DNA of 64,000 nt from JALYLC01 sp035696365 (GCA_035696365.1 DASRQS010000062.1:81399-145398); one strand, 5' to 3'; positions 50,727 through 59,682 are shown, counted from the stretch's first letter. The notes: generated from the sequence alone by a model not told the origin. A program made the numbers and translations.

Positions 50727-50927
50727 ATGCTGCACGTGAACGCATGGTCGTTGCTGAACGAGAGCTCGGCGCCGTCCGTCGAGAGGATCTACGACATCCC
50801 GCCCGTCGTCAGGCGGAAGCCGCGCTGGCCGGCCAGTCGGCGAGCGGCGGCATGCCCACTGGCAGAGGTCAGCGCGGCGCGGGCGGCCCGGACGCGGCCA
50901 GGTCCGTTTCGATCCAGCGGCAGATGA
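50727..50927 (+). CDS. Small ORF with strong ribosome site, unknown
   Basis: A 66-codon frame beginning MLHVNAWSLLNESSAPSVER, preceded by AAGGAG at 50713-50718 (8-base spacing), the strongest ribosome site in this area. The first 35 codons look protein-like (VERIYDIPPVVRRKPRW); the rest is Ala/Arg-rich, as expected of random high-GC frames. It could be a short functional peptide, a sigma-linked regulator or a leader. It ends 31 bases before the convergent topoisomerase gene. Confidence 0.45.
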   Translation: MLHVNAWSLLNESSAPSVERIYDIPPVVRRKPRWPASRRAAACPLAEVSAARAARTRPGPFRSSGR

Positions 50928-50958
50928 CTTCGCATCCGCCCTCGTGGTCGCCTTTGGT

Positions 50959-52068
50959 TCAGGAGGCGCTGGAGCGAGCTCTTCCCGCTGCGAAGGGCAC
51001 CGCAACGCCGCTGATCAAGGCGATGACGCGCCACTCGACGTCGGCGCGCAGCGCATCCCCGTCCACGTCGGTCGGCAGCTCGATGACGATGCCGTCGTCG
51101 CCCGCCTCGATCCTCAGCGGGACCACGGCCGGAGGCAGGCCGTCCGGCAGGCCGATGACCGTCCCCTCCTCGAACGCGCGGATCACGCGCGGGTCGATGT
51201 AGGACGCGCGGGCGACCGCCGGCGTATTGCCGAGCACGGTTGAGACCTCGCGTACCGCCCGGTTGACCGCCCGCGGGCCGTGGCGGCCGTCCGCGTGCTC
51301 GCGAGCCAGCGCGACGGCGGCGAGCACCGTCGCCGCCCACGTCCGGAACTCCTTCGCCGAATGCGGGCCCTCGGCCCAGCAGCGCAGCCCGTTGTTGACG
51401 TCGGCAGCGTGCACCCGGTGCCAGCCGCCGTGCGCGCGATAGGCAAGCAGTTCCGGCGGCCCGCTCCGGCGTCGCTCGAGGTGCCCGAGCACACCGACCG
51501 ATTCCGGGTCGCGCACAGTCATCCGCCTCCGCTTGCCCGCCTTGCCGACGTAGTCGAACTGAACCGCCCGCTCGAGCAGCCGCACCTGATCGCGCCGAAG
51601 CGTGGTCAGCCCGACGTGCCCATTGTCGCGCGCGTATCGATCCCAGCCGACGCGGAAGAAGCCGATGTCGAGGAGCCGGATCGCGAGCGCGAGCACGCAT
51701 TCGCGCGACACCTCGCCGCTTCCGAGCCAACCCTGGACCGTTGCACGGATGGCGGGCAGCCGGTTCGCGAAGTCGAGCATGTCTGTGAACTTCTCCACGT
51801 CGCGCCGGGCTCGCCAGGCCGGGTGGTAGAGGTACTGGCGCCGCCCCTTCGCGTCGAGCCCGCTGGCCTGCAGGTGGGCGTTCGGCTGCGCGGCGATCCA
51901 CACGTCGGTCCACGCCGGCGGGATCGTGAGCGCGCCGATCCGCGCGAGCGTGTCCGGGTCGGTCACCGGCTCGCCGCGGGCGTCGGCGTACGTGAGCCGG
52001 CCGCTCCGCCGCTCACGCAGTAGCCCGGGCTCGCCTCCATGCACGTGCACGAGTTCCTGGACGTGCAT
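50959..52068 (-). CDS. DNA topoisomerase IB (poxvirus type)
   Basis: Relaxes supercoils through a 3'-phosphotyrosyl link. A 369-residue bacterial topoisomerase IB: N-terminal IPPAWTDVWIAAQPNAHLQA and DAKGRRQYLYHPAWRARRD (DNA clamp); catalytic region RVGWDRYARDNGHVGLTTLR (Arg), KAGKRRRMTV (Lys), SAKEFRTWAATVLAA (Arg-like, His before) and ARASYIDPRVIRAFEEG with the nucleophile Tyr. All five active-site positions appear present. The ATG at 52068 begins MHVQELVHVHGG. Stand-alone gene; such enzymes occur scattered in Actinomycetota. Confidence 0.9.
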   Translation of the reverse strand: MHVQELVHVHGGEPGLLRERRSGRLTYADARGEPVTDPDTLARIGALTIPPAWTDVWIAAQPNAHLQASGLDAKGRRQYLYHPAWRARRDVEKFTDMLDFANRLPAIRATVQGWLGSGEVSRECVLALAIRLLDIGFFRVGWDRYARDNGHVGLTTLRRDQVRLLERAVQFDYVGKAGKRRRMTVRDPESVGVLGHLERRRSGPPELLAYRAHGGWHRVHAADVNNGLRCWAEGPHSAKEFRTWAATVLAAVALAREHADGRHGPRAVNRAVREVSTVLGNTPAVARASYIDPRVIRAFEEGTVIGLPDGLPPAVVPLRIEAGDDGIVIELPTDVDGDALRADVEWRVIALISGVAVPFAAGRARSSAS

Positions 52069-52342
52069 GGGAACGTTGGTAGGCCCCTGGCAGCCGTCGT
52101 CCAGGTACTCCCCTGATGCGACATGGCCGGAGTCGGCCGGCGAGAGTCAAGCGCCGGCCCAGCCACTCGGCGAGCGGCGGCGTGGCCATCCCGGCGTTCG
52201 CCGGCTCGACGCGCGCTTCCGCTGCGATGAGCAGCTTCACCACGCCGACCCGGTCGGCATCCACGGCGGCGAAGCTGTCGTTCGGGTGCGCCAGCGCGAG
52301 CCTCCGACGCGTGACCGCGTGGTACGACCGTACAGTCCCCCC
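52069..52342. other. Gap between topoisomerase and alcohol dehydrogenase genes
   Basis: Divergent 274-base region. Open frames on both strands extend through it but show no recognisable family; a minus-strand reading has some protein-like words (DADRVGVVKLLIAAEARVEP) without a start or ribosome site. I leave it unannotated. It should contain both promoters. Confidence 0.4.
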
Positions 52343-53422
52343 GTGAAGGCAGCCGTGTGCCGTGCCTTCGGCGAGCCGCTGGTCGTCGAGGAACTGGAGC
52401 TCGATGCGCCGCGGCCCGGGGAGGTCAGGGTGCGCGTGGCTGCCTGCTCGATCTGCCACAGCGACGTGGCCTTCGCCTCCGGCGCCTGGGGCGGCAGTCT
52501 GCCGGCCGTGTACGGGCACGAGGCGGCGGGCGTCGTCGAGGAGATCGGCGGCGCGTCCGACGGCCTCTCGACCGGCGATCACGTCGTCGTCACGCTGGTG
52601 CGCTCCTGCGGTACATGCCACGTCTGCCGCCGCGGCCAGCCGGCGCTCTGCTCGACGACGTTCGCCCTGGACGAGCGCAGCCCGCTGCGCATGGCCGACG
52701 GGAGCCAGGTCGCGCAGGGCCTGCGCACCGCCGCCTTCGCCGAGCACGTGCTGGTCCACCATTCCCAGGTCGTTCGCATCCCTCGGGAGCTTCCGCTCGA
52801 TCGCGCCTGCCTGCCGGCCTGCGGCGTCGTGACGGGATACGGCGCGGTGCTCAACACGGCACAGCTGAGCGCCGGCGACAGCGTGGCAGTGATCGGCGCC
52901 GGCGGAGTCGGGCTCAATTGCGTCCAGGGAGCAGTCCTGGGCGGCGCCGAGCAGATCGTCGCCATCGACCTCGCCGCCGATCGGCTCGCGGCCGCCATCG
53001 CGTTCGGCGCTACGCACGCGATCGACCCCTCGAGCGACGACGCGCCGCGTGCGGTGCGCACGCTGACGGACGGCCGCGGCGTCGATTGTGCGCTGGTCGC
53101 GGCCGGTTCCACGACGGCCGTGGAGCTCGCGTTGCGGCTCGTGCGTCGCGGAGGCACCGTCGTGATCGTCGGCATGCCGGCCTCCGGGGCCATGGTCGAG
53201 ATCGAGCCCGCCGCACTGGCGCACGACGGCATCCGCATCCTGGGCAGCAAACTCGGCTCGACCCGCCCCGAGCTCGACGTGCCGCGTCTCGCAGGCCTCT
53301 ACCTCGAGGGCCGGCTGCGACTTGACGAGCTCATCTCTTCCCGCTCGCCGTTGACGGCGATCAACGACGCACTCGGCTCGGCCGCGCGCGGCGAGGCGCT
53401 GCGCGCCGTCATCACGTTCTGA
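52343..53422 (+). CDS. Zinc-dependent alcohol dehydrogenase family protein
   Basis: Medium-chain dehydrogenase (359 aa). Catalytic zinc ligands: CSICHSD and YGHEAAGVVEEIG. Structural zinc lobe: CGTCHVCRRGQPALC with four Cys. The Rossmann fold is VAVIGAGGVGLNCVQGAVLG, then IVAIDLAADRLAAA (Asp, NAD preference). GTG at 52343 begins VKAAVCRAFGEPLVVEELEL. Likely a class III-type or benzyl/aryl alcohol dehydrogenase; formaldehyde/mycothiol use cannot be excluded. No operon partner on this strand. Confidence 0.92.
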   Translation: MKAAVCRAFGEPLVVEELELDAPRPGEVRVRVAACSICHSDVAFASGAWGGSLPAVYGHEAAGVVEEIGGASDGLSTGDHVVVTLVRSCGTCHVCRRGQPALCSTTFALDERSPLRMADGSQVAQGLRTAAFAEHVLVHHSQVVRIPRELPLDRACLPACGVVTGYGAVLNTAQLSAGDSVAVIGAGGVGLNCVQGAVLGGAEQIVAIDLAADRLAAAIAFGATHAIDPSSDDAPRAVRTLTDGRGVDCALVAAGSTTAVELALRLVRRGGTVVIVGMPASGAMVEIEPAALAHDGIRILGSKLGSTRPELDVPRLAGLYLEGRLRLDELISSRSPLTAINDALGSAARGEALRAVITF

Positions 53423-53425
53423 GCG

Positions 53426-53767
53426 CTAGCCGCGGTCGGCCTCGGCGCTCAGCCCGGTGCCCTCGAAGAGCGCGTCGACTGCCGAGTCGAGCGGGAGGTT
53501 CGGTGGCGGCACCGTGACATCGGCGTCCCCGGCGTGGTCGGTCGCGTCGAGCAGCACGCCGTGCTTCCGCACGAACGCGCATAGCCCGACCAGCAGGCGC
53601 TGGTACTCGTCCTCGCGAACCTCGTCGACGGCGAGCGTCACGGCATTGTCGAGCTGCCGCAGGTCGGCCTCTGCCGCCTCCGGCAGGACCCACCGTCCCT
53701 CACCTGCGATCCGAACGATCACGCCCGCCCCCTCAGCACCGGCTGAGCCGCATGCCTCGCAAAGCAT
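53426..53767 (-). CDS. Small uncharacterised protein
   Basis: A 113-residue protein starting MLCEACGSAGAEGAGVIVRI with a CxxC pair that might bind metal. The middle is acidic (VDEVREDEYQRLLVGLCAFV) and the tail Pro/Leu/Ala-rich. Not recognised. Protein-like composition and a stop 4 bases from the convergent alcohol dehydrogenase gene support it. It follows the MFS gene on the same strand only at a distance from that gene's stop, reading away from it. Confidence 0.6.
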   Translation of the reverse strand: MLCEACGSAGAEGAGVIVRIAGEGRWVLPEAAEADLRQLDNAVTLAVDEVREDEYQRLLVGLCAFVRKHGVLLDATDHAGDADVTVPPPNLPLDSAVDALFEGTGLSAEADRG

Positions 53768-53830
53768 AGAGAGTTCGGTCCCCTGCGCTCGGGGTGTTAT
53801 GCGCTCGGGATGGCGTGCATTCGGGGTGTC

Positions 53831-55285
53831 CTAAGCACTCGGCGCCACGCTCGCGCCGGGTGGCGTGGGACGCATCGTCAGCGCTGCGACGACGGCGCCT
53901 GCGATGGCCACGGCAGCGGCCACGGCGTAGGCGCTGTGCAGCGCATCCACGTACATGTCCCGGAAGGCCGCGAGCGCCGCGTCGGAAACACCGCTCCCTG
54001 GCCTCAGCATGACCGGCACACGCCCGTTCACGATCGCTCCGAGCACCGCGATCCCCAGCACGATGCCGATGTTGCGCGCCGAGCTGGCGACGCCGGCCGC
54101 CACGCCCGCCTGATCGCGCGGCATGCTCGAGACCGCCACCGTGTTGACCGGAGCGCTCACCAGCCCGTAGCCGATGCCGACGACCAAGTAGGAGGCGATC
54201 AGCCAGCCCAGAGCCGCGTTCTCGGCCACCAGCACGAGGGAGCCGACGCCTGCGGCCAGCGCGAGCATGCCGCCGACGAGCACGCCACGAGGACCGCGTG
54301 TGCCGACGAGATAGCCGGAGATCGGGCCTCCGATGAGCGCGGGCATGGCGGCCGGCAGCGTCAGAAGGCCGGCGGCGATCGCCGAGTAGCCGCGCACGTC
54401 CTGGAGGTAGAGGGCGTTGAAGTAGATGAAGCCGCCGAACGCGAAGAACGTCGCCGCGCACAGGAAGACCGCGCCCGCGAACTGGCGGTCGCGGAAGAAC
54501 CCGAGGTCGATGAGCGGCTCGTCGATCCGCAGCTCGACGGCGATGAAGGCCACGAACAGCACGGCCGAGACGGCGAACACGGCGACGATGCGCGCCGAGC
54601 CGAAGCCGTAGCGCGGTGCCTCGATCAGGCCGTACGTCAGCGCCGCCAGGAATCCCGTCACGAGCACCTGCCCGGCGAGGTCGATGCGGCGCGCGATCGC
54701 GCTGCGGGAGCGCGGCACGACCCGCAGGACGATGGTGAGCGCAACGAGCCCCGCGACGGCGTTGGCCGCAAACACGGAGCGCCAGCCGAGCCACTCCGTG
54801 AGCGTCCCGCCGACGATCGGCCCGAGCCCTGTGCCGAGTCCCGACGAGACTCCCCACAGTCCGATCGCGCGGGCGCGCTCGCGCGGGTCCGGGTAGAGGT
54901 TGGCGACGATCGAGAGGCTCGTGGGCGTCAGCGCTGTCCCACCGACGGCCTGCAGGACGCGAAACGCGATCAGCGACGCGGCGTTCGGCGCCAAGGAGCA
55001 CGCCAGCGCACCCACCGTGAACAGGGCGTAGCCCGTGCAGAGCATGCGCTTGCGCCCGAAGCGGTCGGCCAGGAAGCCGGCGCTGAGGAGCAGGCTCGCG
55101 CCGACGAGGTTGTATGCGTCGATCACCCAGGCGGCCTCGTCCGTGCGGATCTGCAGGTCGGCCTGGAGCGAGGGCAGGGCGACCACGACCACCGTCACGT
55201 TGAGCGTGACGAGGAAGACGCCGAGCGTCAGCGCGAAGAGCGCGAGCGAGCGGTTGTCCGGGCTGAACCGCGAGGCGCGCCGCAT
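53831..55285 (-). CDS. MFS transporter, DHA2 (14-helix EmrB/QacA type)
   Basis: Proton-driven drug or metabolite exporter (484 aa, 14 predicted helices). First helix LALFALTLGVFLVTLNVTVV, motif A GFLADRFGRKRMLCTGYALF, motif C-like IGLWGVSSGLGTGLGPIVGG, and later FAFGGFIYFNALYLQDVRGY. ATG at 55285 gives MRRASRFSPDNRSLAL. Divergent from the aldo/keto reductase gene. No TetR-type regulator is adjacent. Substrate unknown. Confidence 0.9.
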   Translation of the reverse strand: MRRASRFSPDNRSLALFALTLGVFLVTLNVTVVVVALPSLQADLQIRTDEAAWVIDAYNLVGASLLLSAGFLADRFGRKRMLCTGYALFTVGALACSLAPNAASLIAFRVLQAVGGTALTPTSLSIVANLYPDPRERARAIGLWGVSSGLGTGLGPIVGGTLTEWLGWRSVFAANAVAGLVALTIVLRVVPRSRSAIARRIDLAGQVLVTGFLAALTYGLIEAPRYGFGSARIVAVFAVSAVLFVAFIAVELRIDEPLIDLGFFRDRQFAGAVFLCAATFFAFGGFIYFNALYLQDVRGYSAIAAGLLTLPAAMPALIGGPISGYLVGTRGPRGVLVGGMLALAAGVGSLVLVAENAALGWLIASYLVVGIGYGLVSAPVNTVAVSSMPRDQAGVAAGVASSARNIGIVLGIAVLGAIVNGRVPVMLRPGSGVSDAALAAFRDMYVDALHSAYAVAAAVAIAGAVVAALTMRPTPPGASVAPSA

Positions 55286-55400
55286 CCCGCGGCACCGTAG
55301 CCTGCGCCGGGCTCGCCGCGCTCCGCCGGGGCCGCCTACACGCTCAGGCTGGGTGGGCTCGTCAGACAGGCGGCGGCAGCCACTGCGTAGACTTGACGCC

Positions 55401-56258
55401 ATGATCGCAAAGGCACCCTTTGGAGCGACAGGACACGAGAGCAGCCGCGTCATCTTCGGAGCCGCCGCGCTCGGCGACGTCACGCAGCGCGAGGCCGACG
55501 AGGCGCTCCCGCTGCTCTTCGAGCACGGAGTGAACCACATCGACACGGCCGCGAGCTACGGCGACGCGGAGCTCCGGCTCGCGCCCTGGTTGCGCGTGCA
55601 TCGCGACCGCTTCTTCCTCGCCACCAAGACCGGCGAGCGCGGCTACGCGGCGGCTCGCGAGCAGATCCGCAGCTCGCTCGAGCGGATGGGCGTCGACCAG
55701 GTCGACCTCATCCAGCTGCATTGCCTCGTCCACCCCGACGAGTGGGAGCTCGCGCTGAGCGACGCGGGGGCGCTGCGCGCCGCGACGGAGGCGCGCGACG
55801 AGGGGCTCGTCCGCTTCATCGGCGTCACGGGCCACGGGCTGACGGTCGCAGCGATGCACAGGCGCAGCCTCCAGCGCTTCGACTTCGACTCCGTGCTGTT
55901 TCCGTACAGCCACGTGATCACGCGCGACCAGGCCTACGCCGACGACGTGCGGCACCTGCTGGCGACCTGCCGTGAACGCGACGTCGCCGTGCAGACGATC
56001 AAGAGCATCTCGCGAGGCCCCTGGGGCTCGAGGGAGCAGACGACCTCGACCTGGTACGAGCCGCTGGTCGAGCAGGAGCACATCGATCTCGCCGTCCACT
56101 GGGTGCTCGGCGAGCCCGGCGTCTTCCTCAACAGCGCCAGCGACCTCGGCCTTCTCCCCCGCGTGCTCGATGCGGCGGAGCGCTTCACGGCCCGGCCCGG
56201 CGACGACGAGCTCGCGCGTCTGGCCGACGACCTGCGCCTCAGCACGCTCTTCGTCTGA
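55401..56258 (+). CDS. Aldo/keto reductase
   Basis: NADPH-dependent aldo/keto reductase (285 aa). NHIDTAASYGDAELRLAPWL holds the catalytic Asp and Tyr, FLATKTGERGY the Lys and LIQLHCLVHPDEW the His. RFIGVTGHG and VAVQTIKSISRG are cofactor-side segments typical of the AKR subfamily that includes Fe-S-linked or HVHL relatives. It is shorter at the C-terminus than most AKRs but retains the barrel. ATG at 55401, no strong ribosome site. Single gene. Confidence 0.88.
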   Translation: MIAKAPFGATGHESSRVIFGAAALGDVTQREADEALPLLFEHGVNHIDTAASYGDAELRLAPWLRVHRDRFFLATKTGERGYAAAREQIRSSLERMGVDQVDLIQLHCLVHPDEWELALSDAGALRAATEARDEGLVRFIGVTGHGLTVAAMHRRSLQRFDFDSVLFPYSHVITRDQAYADDVRHLLATCRERDVAVQTIKSISRGPWGSREQTTSTWYEPLVEQEHIDLAVHWVLGEPGVFLNSASDLGLLPRVLDAAERFTARPGDDELARLADDLRLSTLFV

Positions 56259-56426
56259 AGCCATTCCACTCGCGGAAGCGCAGGGGTGGTGCGGCTCGCG
56301 ACGCAAGCGCCCGCGCAGCATCCACCGCGCCGCTCACGATCGGCTGACGGCCCGCCGGCGATGATTCTTCGCCATGAGATCCGTCATAGCGGCGAGCACC
56401 GAACCGCCGACCACGGGAGATGCCCC

Positions 56427-56912
56427 ATGCCCCACATCACGCCCAACCTCTGGTTCGACACCGAGAGCGAGGAAGCCGCGAAGTTCTACGTCTCGGTCTT
56501 CCCGAACTCCGAGATCACGTCGGTCACCCACTACGGCGAGGCTGGGCCTCGTGAGGCCGGCATGGTGCTGACGGTGGGATTCGCGCTCGACGGCCAGGAC
56601 TACGTCGCCATCAACGGCGGCCCGCAGTTCACGTTCAGCGAGGCGATCTCGCTGCTCGTCAACTGTGCCGACCAGGAGGAGATCGACTACTACTGGGCCA
56701 AGCTCGGCGAGGGCGGCGAAGAGGGCCCGTGCGGGTGGCTCAAGGATCGCTACGGGCTGTCCTGGCAGGTCGCGCCCATCGGCATGGACGCGATGCTCAA
56801 CGATCCCGACCAGGCGCGCGCTCAGAGGGGCATGAAGGCCATGCTCGGCATGAAGAAGATCGACCTCGCCGAGTTGCAGGCGGCTGCCGACGGGCGCGAG
56901 TCAGCGGCCTGA
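56427..56912 (+). CDS. VOC-family (PhnB-like) protein
   Basis: Small glyoxalase-fold protein (161 aa) of the PhnB/3-demethylubiquinone-methyltransferase-like group. It begins HITPNLWFDTESEEAAKFYV, contains QDYVAINGGPQFTFSEAISL, GPCGWLKDRYGLSWQVAP and MLNDPDQARAQRGMKAMLGM. ATG at 56427 with GGGAG 6 bases upstream; earlier in-frame starts lack a site. Its 3' end overlaps the convergent PadR gene by 12 bases. Function of this subgroup is unknown. Confidence 0.88.
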   Translation: MPHITPNLWFDTESEEAAKFYVSVFPNSEITSVTHYGEAGPREAGMVLTVGFALDGQDYVAINGGPQFTFSEAISLLVNCADQEEIDYYWAKLGEGGEEGPCGWLKDRYGLSWQVAPIGMDAMLNDPDQARAQRGMKAMLGMKKIDLAELQAAADGRESAA

Positions 56913-57452
56913 CGGCGACGGCGCGACCGCATACAGGTCCAGCGCGCCGTCGATGAAGCGCAGCGCCGCCTCGGTCGATTCGCAGCGCCACAGCGCGAGC
57001 ACCCGTGCAAAGCCCGACGCTGCCTCGAGCTGGTCGGCCTGTGCGGCGGCGATGCCCGTCACGATCGTGCGCTGCGCGTCGAGCAGGCGCAGAGGATCGA
57101 TCCCGAGGCGCTCGCAGAAGTACAGCTTGAGCAGGAGCAGCGAGCGCAGGTCACGCACGTGAGCGACGGGCTCGGTCAACCACTGCCGGAGCGCACGCGC
57201 GCCCGCAGGAGTGGGCTCGACGATCGTGCGCCGCGGCCCGCTGACGCTGGCCACCGTGCCCACATCCTGCACGAGCGCGCGCGTTCGCAGCACCTCCAGC
57301 GCGCGGTAGACGAGCGGCCGGGGCAGCGACCAGACGCGCCCGACCTCCCCCTCCGGCTCGAGCGCTCGCACGAGCGTCCACCCGTGACTCGGCTCCACAA
57401 CCATGAGGGCCAGGACGGCCCACTCGCCGGTGGCCAACTCTCGACTCGACAC
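56901..57452 (-). CDS. PadR-family transcriptional regulator
   Basis: Regulator of 183 residues. N-terminal winged helix: ATGEWAVLALMVVEPSHGWT, PRPLVYRALEVLRTRALVQD and a wing RRTIVEPTPAGARALRQWL. The C-terminal half is helical (RSLLLLKLYFCERLGIDPLR), as in PadR/Vir dimerisation domains. GTG start 57452. It converges with the VOC gene and has no obvious target operon adjacent; repression of its own gene is typical for the family. Confidence 0.82.
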   Translation of the reverse strand: MSSRELATGEWAVLALMVVEPSHGWTLVRALEPEGEVGRVWSLPRPLVYRALEVLRTRALVQDVGTVASVSGPRRTIVEPTPAGARALRQWLTEPVAHVRDLRSLLLLKLYFCERLGIDPLRLLDAQRTIVTGIAAAQADQLEAASGFARVLALWRCESTEAALRFIDGALDLYAVAPSPSGR

Positions 57453-57519
57453 CCGCCCAGCCTAGCGCCCGAGGCCCGAGCAGACGCCGCCGAAGGAAGC
57501 CGGGACCGTGCCTCGCGGG

Positions 57520-57885
57520 CATCGAGGAGCCCCTCGCGAACGTTGGGCGATATCGCCGATCCGGTCTGGACGCGCGGGCGGGCTCCAGGCCGTTCGACGG
57601 CTCCGATTCCGGCGGCGACTTCTGCGACGTCTTCGCACTGGCGCCCAGCGCCTGGGGCGTCGTGATCGGCGACGTCTGCGCCAAGGGCCCGCGGGTCGCA
57701 GCTCTCAGCGCCGCCGCACGCTCGACAATCCGCGCGAATGCCTCCGAGCACGAATCTCCCGCTATGGCGATGCATGCGGCCAACCTGACGCTCCTGAGCC
57801 CCGGGGAGGGCGCTACCGCACGCTGGTCTACGCTCGCATCCAGCGCGAGCCCGACGCGCTCGGCCATAGATCCATGGGCGACACT
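57520..57885 (+). pseudogene. Remnant of a SpoIIE/RsbU-type serine phosphatase
   Basis: In one frame the region reads PLANVGRYRRSG, then DSGGDFCDVFALAPSAWGVV and IGDVCAKGPRVAALSAAARS, a close match to the metal-binding start of SpoIIE phosphatases (GGDFYDVF, IGDVxGKG). After a frameshift near 57805 it continues as GRYRTLVYARIQREPDALG, the expected next strand. There is no start codon and the rest of the domain is missing; yccF begins 40 bases later. In life such enzymes dephosphorylate anti-sigma antagonists. Confidence 0.72.
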
Positions 57886-57924
57886 TCGAGCCAGGCCCGT
57901 GGAATCGAGCATGAGGAGACGGAC

Positions 57925-58365
57925 ATGCTGCGCATCATCCTGAACGTGTTGTGGCTCGTGCTCAGCGGGTTCTGGCTGGCCGCGGCCTACCTGGTGGCCG
58001 GCGTGCTGATGTGCGTCACGATCATCGGCATTCCGTTCGGACTGCAGGCGTTCAAGCTGGCGGGGTACGCGTTTTGGCCCTTCGGGCGTGCGCTCGCTCC
58101 GACGGGCAAACGGCCGGCGCTCAGCCTGATCGGCAACATCATCTGGTTCGTCTTGGCCGGCTGGTGGCTCGCGATCGGGCACGTGATCACGGGCGTCGCG
58201 CTCTGCCTGACGATCATCGGCATCCCGCTCGGCATCGCCGACTTCAAGATGGCCGGAGCGGCGCTCGTCCCGTTCGGCAAGGAGGTCGTCAGACTCGCGC
58301 CCGGCGAATACGCGGCCGCCGGCATGATCGCGGTCGACACCCGTCCACGGGACGAGCGCAGCTAG
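57925..58365 (+). CDS. YccF-domain inner-membrane protein
   Basis: Small membrane protein (146 aa) with two YccF repeats, each containing the signature TIIGIPFGLQAFKLAGYAFW / TIIGIPLGIADFKMAGAALV, and about four helices. ATG at 57925, with GGAG 7 bases upstream. Function unknown in the family, though it is widespread. Ends 66 bases from the convergent SHOCT gene with a strong terminator between. Confidence 0.9.
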   Translation: MLRIILNVLWLVLSGFWLAAAYLVAGVLMCVTIIGIPFGLQAFKLAGYAFWPFGRALAPTGKRPALSLIGNIIWFVLAGWWLAIGHVITGVALCLTIIGIPLGIADFKMAGAALVPFGKEVVRLAPGEYAAAGMIAVDTRPRDERS

Positions 58366-58384
58366 CCCGAGCCTCACGTCTCAG

Positions 58385-58429
58385 AAGCTCCAAGAGCATC
58401 AGCGGGCCGCGCTGATGCTGTTGGAGCTT
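58385..58429. terminator. Bidirectional terminator between yccF-like and SHOCT genes
   Basis: Two 20-base arms (58385-58404 and 58410-58429), beginning AAGCTCCAAG and ending TTGGAGCTT, pair with a single mismatch around a 5-base loop. The hairpin ends one base before the SHOCT gene stop, so it can serve both convergent units. Confidence 0.8.
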
Positions 58430-58430
58430 G

Positions 58431-58823
58431 TCAGGCAAGCGCCTTCGCCTTCAGCTGCTGGAATTCCGCGGCATCGATCGCGCCGGAGTCGAGCAGCCCC
58501 TTGGCCCGCTCGATCTCTCCAGCGGCACCGCCGCTCCCGGCCGTATCGCGAATGTAGGCGTCGACGTCCGACCTCTGGCGCTGCTGCGCCTCGGCATTGC
58601 GCGAACTCATCGACCCGCCCTGCATGATCAGGTAGGCGAGTGAGCCGATGAGCGGCAGGAAGATGATGACGATGAACCAGATCGCCTTCGAGAAGCCCCC
58701 CAGATCGTTGCGGCGAATGATGTCGGTTGCGATGACGATCAGCAGCCAGAACCACGAAACCCAGACGAAGATCAAGAAAAACGTCCAGATGACGTTCAGG
58801 AACGGGTGATCGGTGAAGTCCAC
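58431..58823 (-). CDS. PLDc_N membrane segment plus SHOCT domain protein
   Basis: A 130-residue protein. Two helices (FLNVIWTFFLIFVWVSWFWL and AIWFIVIIFLPLIGSLAYLI) make the PLDc_N-type unit, then a hydrophilic linker and a C-terminal SHOCT motif (IERAKGLLDSGAIDAAEFQQ LKAKALA). GTG at 58823 with GAGGAGAG just upstream. SHOCT domains often sit at the ends of membrane or stress proteins as oligomerisation modules. Divergent from the phosphotransferase gene. Confidence 0.88.
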   Translation of the reverse strand: MDFTDHPFLNVIWTFFLIFVWVSWFWLLIVIATDIIRRNDLGGFSKAIWFIVIIFLPLIGSLAYLIMQGGSMSSRNAEAQQRQRSDVDAYIRDTAGSGGAAGEIERAKGLLDSGAIDAAEFQQLKAKALA

Positions 58824-58914
58824 GTTCTCTCCTCGCTGCGGTCGGCGATGGGACGGTGGCCCATGATGTTGAAGCCCACCGGTGACTCTCACAAGGGCGT
58901 ACACACGCCAGAAT

Positions 58915-59682
58915 GTGGGAGTGGACTCCCAGGCCGAGGAGGTGCTCGCAGGTGGGAACGTGGCCGCTTCGGTGGTGCGCGTGGGCTCGACGGTCCGCAA
59001 GCCGGCGACGCCGGCGACGCCGGCCGTCCACGCACTGCTCCAACACCTGGCCGTGGCCGGGTTCGACGGCGCGCCGCGCGCTCTGGGTCGCGATGACGCC
59101 GGACGCCAGGTTCTCGAGTACGTCCCGGGAGTGACCGCCTACAACGCCGGTCCGCTGACCGGCGCCGAGCTTCACGGCGTCGGCTCTCTGATCCGGGGAC
59201 TCCATGACGCCGCCGAGACGTTCTCACCGCCGGTCGACGCGGAGTGGGACGTCGCGATCCCACCGGATCGGGAGGACCTGATCTGCCACAACGACCTGGC
59301 CCCCTGGAACCTCGTGCGCGACGGCGACAGCTGGGTATTCATCGACTGGGACGGGGCCGGGCCCGGCTCGCGCCTGTGGGATATCGCCTACGCCGCCCAC
59401 GGCTTCGTGCCCTTCGTCGCTGGCGGCGACGCGGCCGGCGACGCCGAGCGGTTGCGGACACTGGCCGACGGCTACGGACTCGACGAGTCCCAGCGGCGCG
59501 AGTTGCCCGCGCTGATCGAGGCCCACACGCGCGGCATGTACGACCTGCTCTGTCACTCGGCCCTCACGGGCGCGCAGCCTTGGGCGCGCCTGCACGCCGA
59601 GGGACACGCGGACCACTGGGGCCCGGCCGCCGACTACATCGGCGCCCGTCTCGGGCAGTGGAGCTCGGCACTCCTGGATTGA
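58915..59682 (+). CDS. Aminoglycoside-phosphotransferase-like kinase
   Basis: APH/ChoK-type kinase (about 255 aa). N-terminal lobe EEVLAGGNVAASVVRVGSTV; Brenner's catalytic loop ICHNDLAPWNLVRDG (Asp, Asn); metal motif WVFIDWDGAGPGS; all near residues 120-155. Starts are ambiguous: GTG at 58915 or 58921 suits the family N-terminus, GTG at 58882 adds 11 codons. Family members phosphorylate antibiotics, sugars or small alcohols; the actinobacterial subgroup is mostly uncharacterised. Confidence 0.85.
   Translation: MGVDSQAEEVLAGGNVAASVVRVGSTVRKPATPATPAVHALLQHLAVAGFDGAPRALGRDDAGRQVLEYVPGVTAYNAGPLTGAELHGVGSLIRGLHDAAETFSPPVDAEWDVAIPPDREDLICHNDLAPWNLVRDGDSWVFIDWDGAGPGSRLWDIAYAAHGFVPFVAGGDAAGDAERLRTLADGYGLDESQRRELPALIEAHTRGMYDLLCHSALTGAQPWARLHAEGHADHWGPAADYIGARLGQWSSALLD

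Noticed and set aside
52069..52342. Minus-strand protein-like stretch between topoisomerase and dehydrogenase genes
   Set aside because: No start codon, ribosome site or family match.
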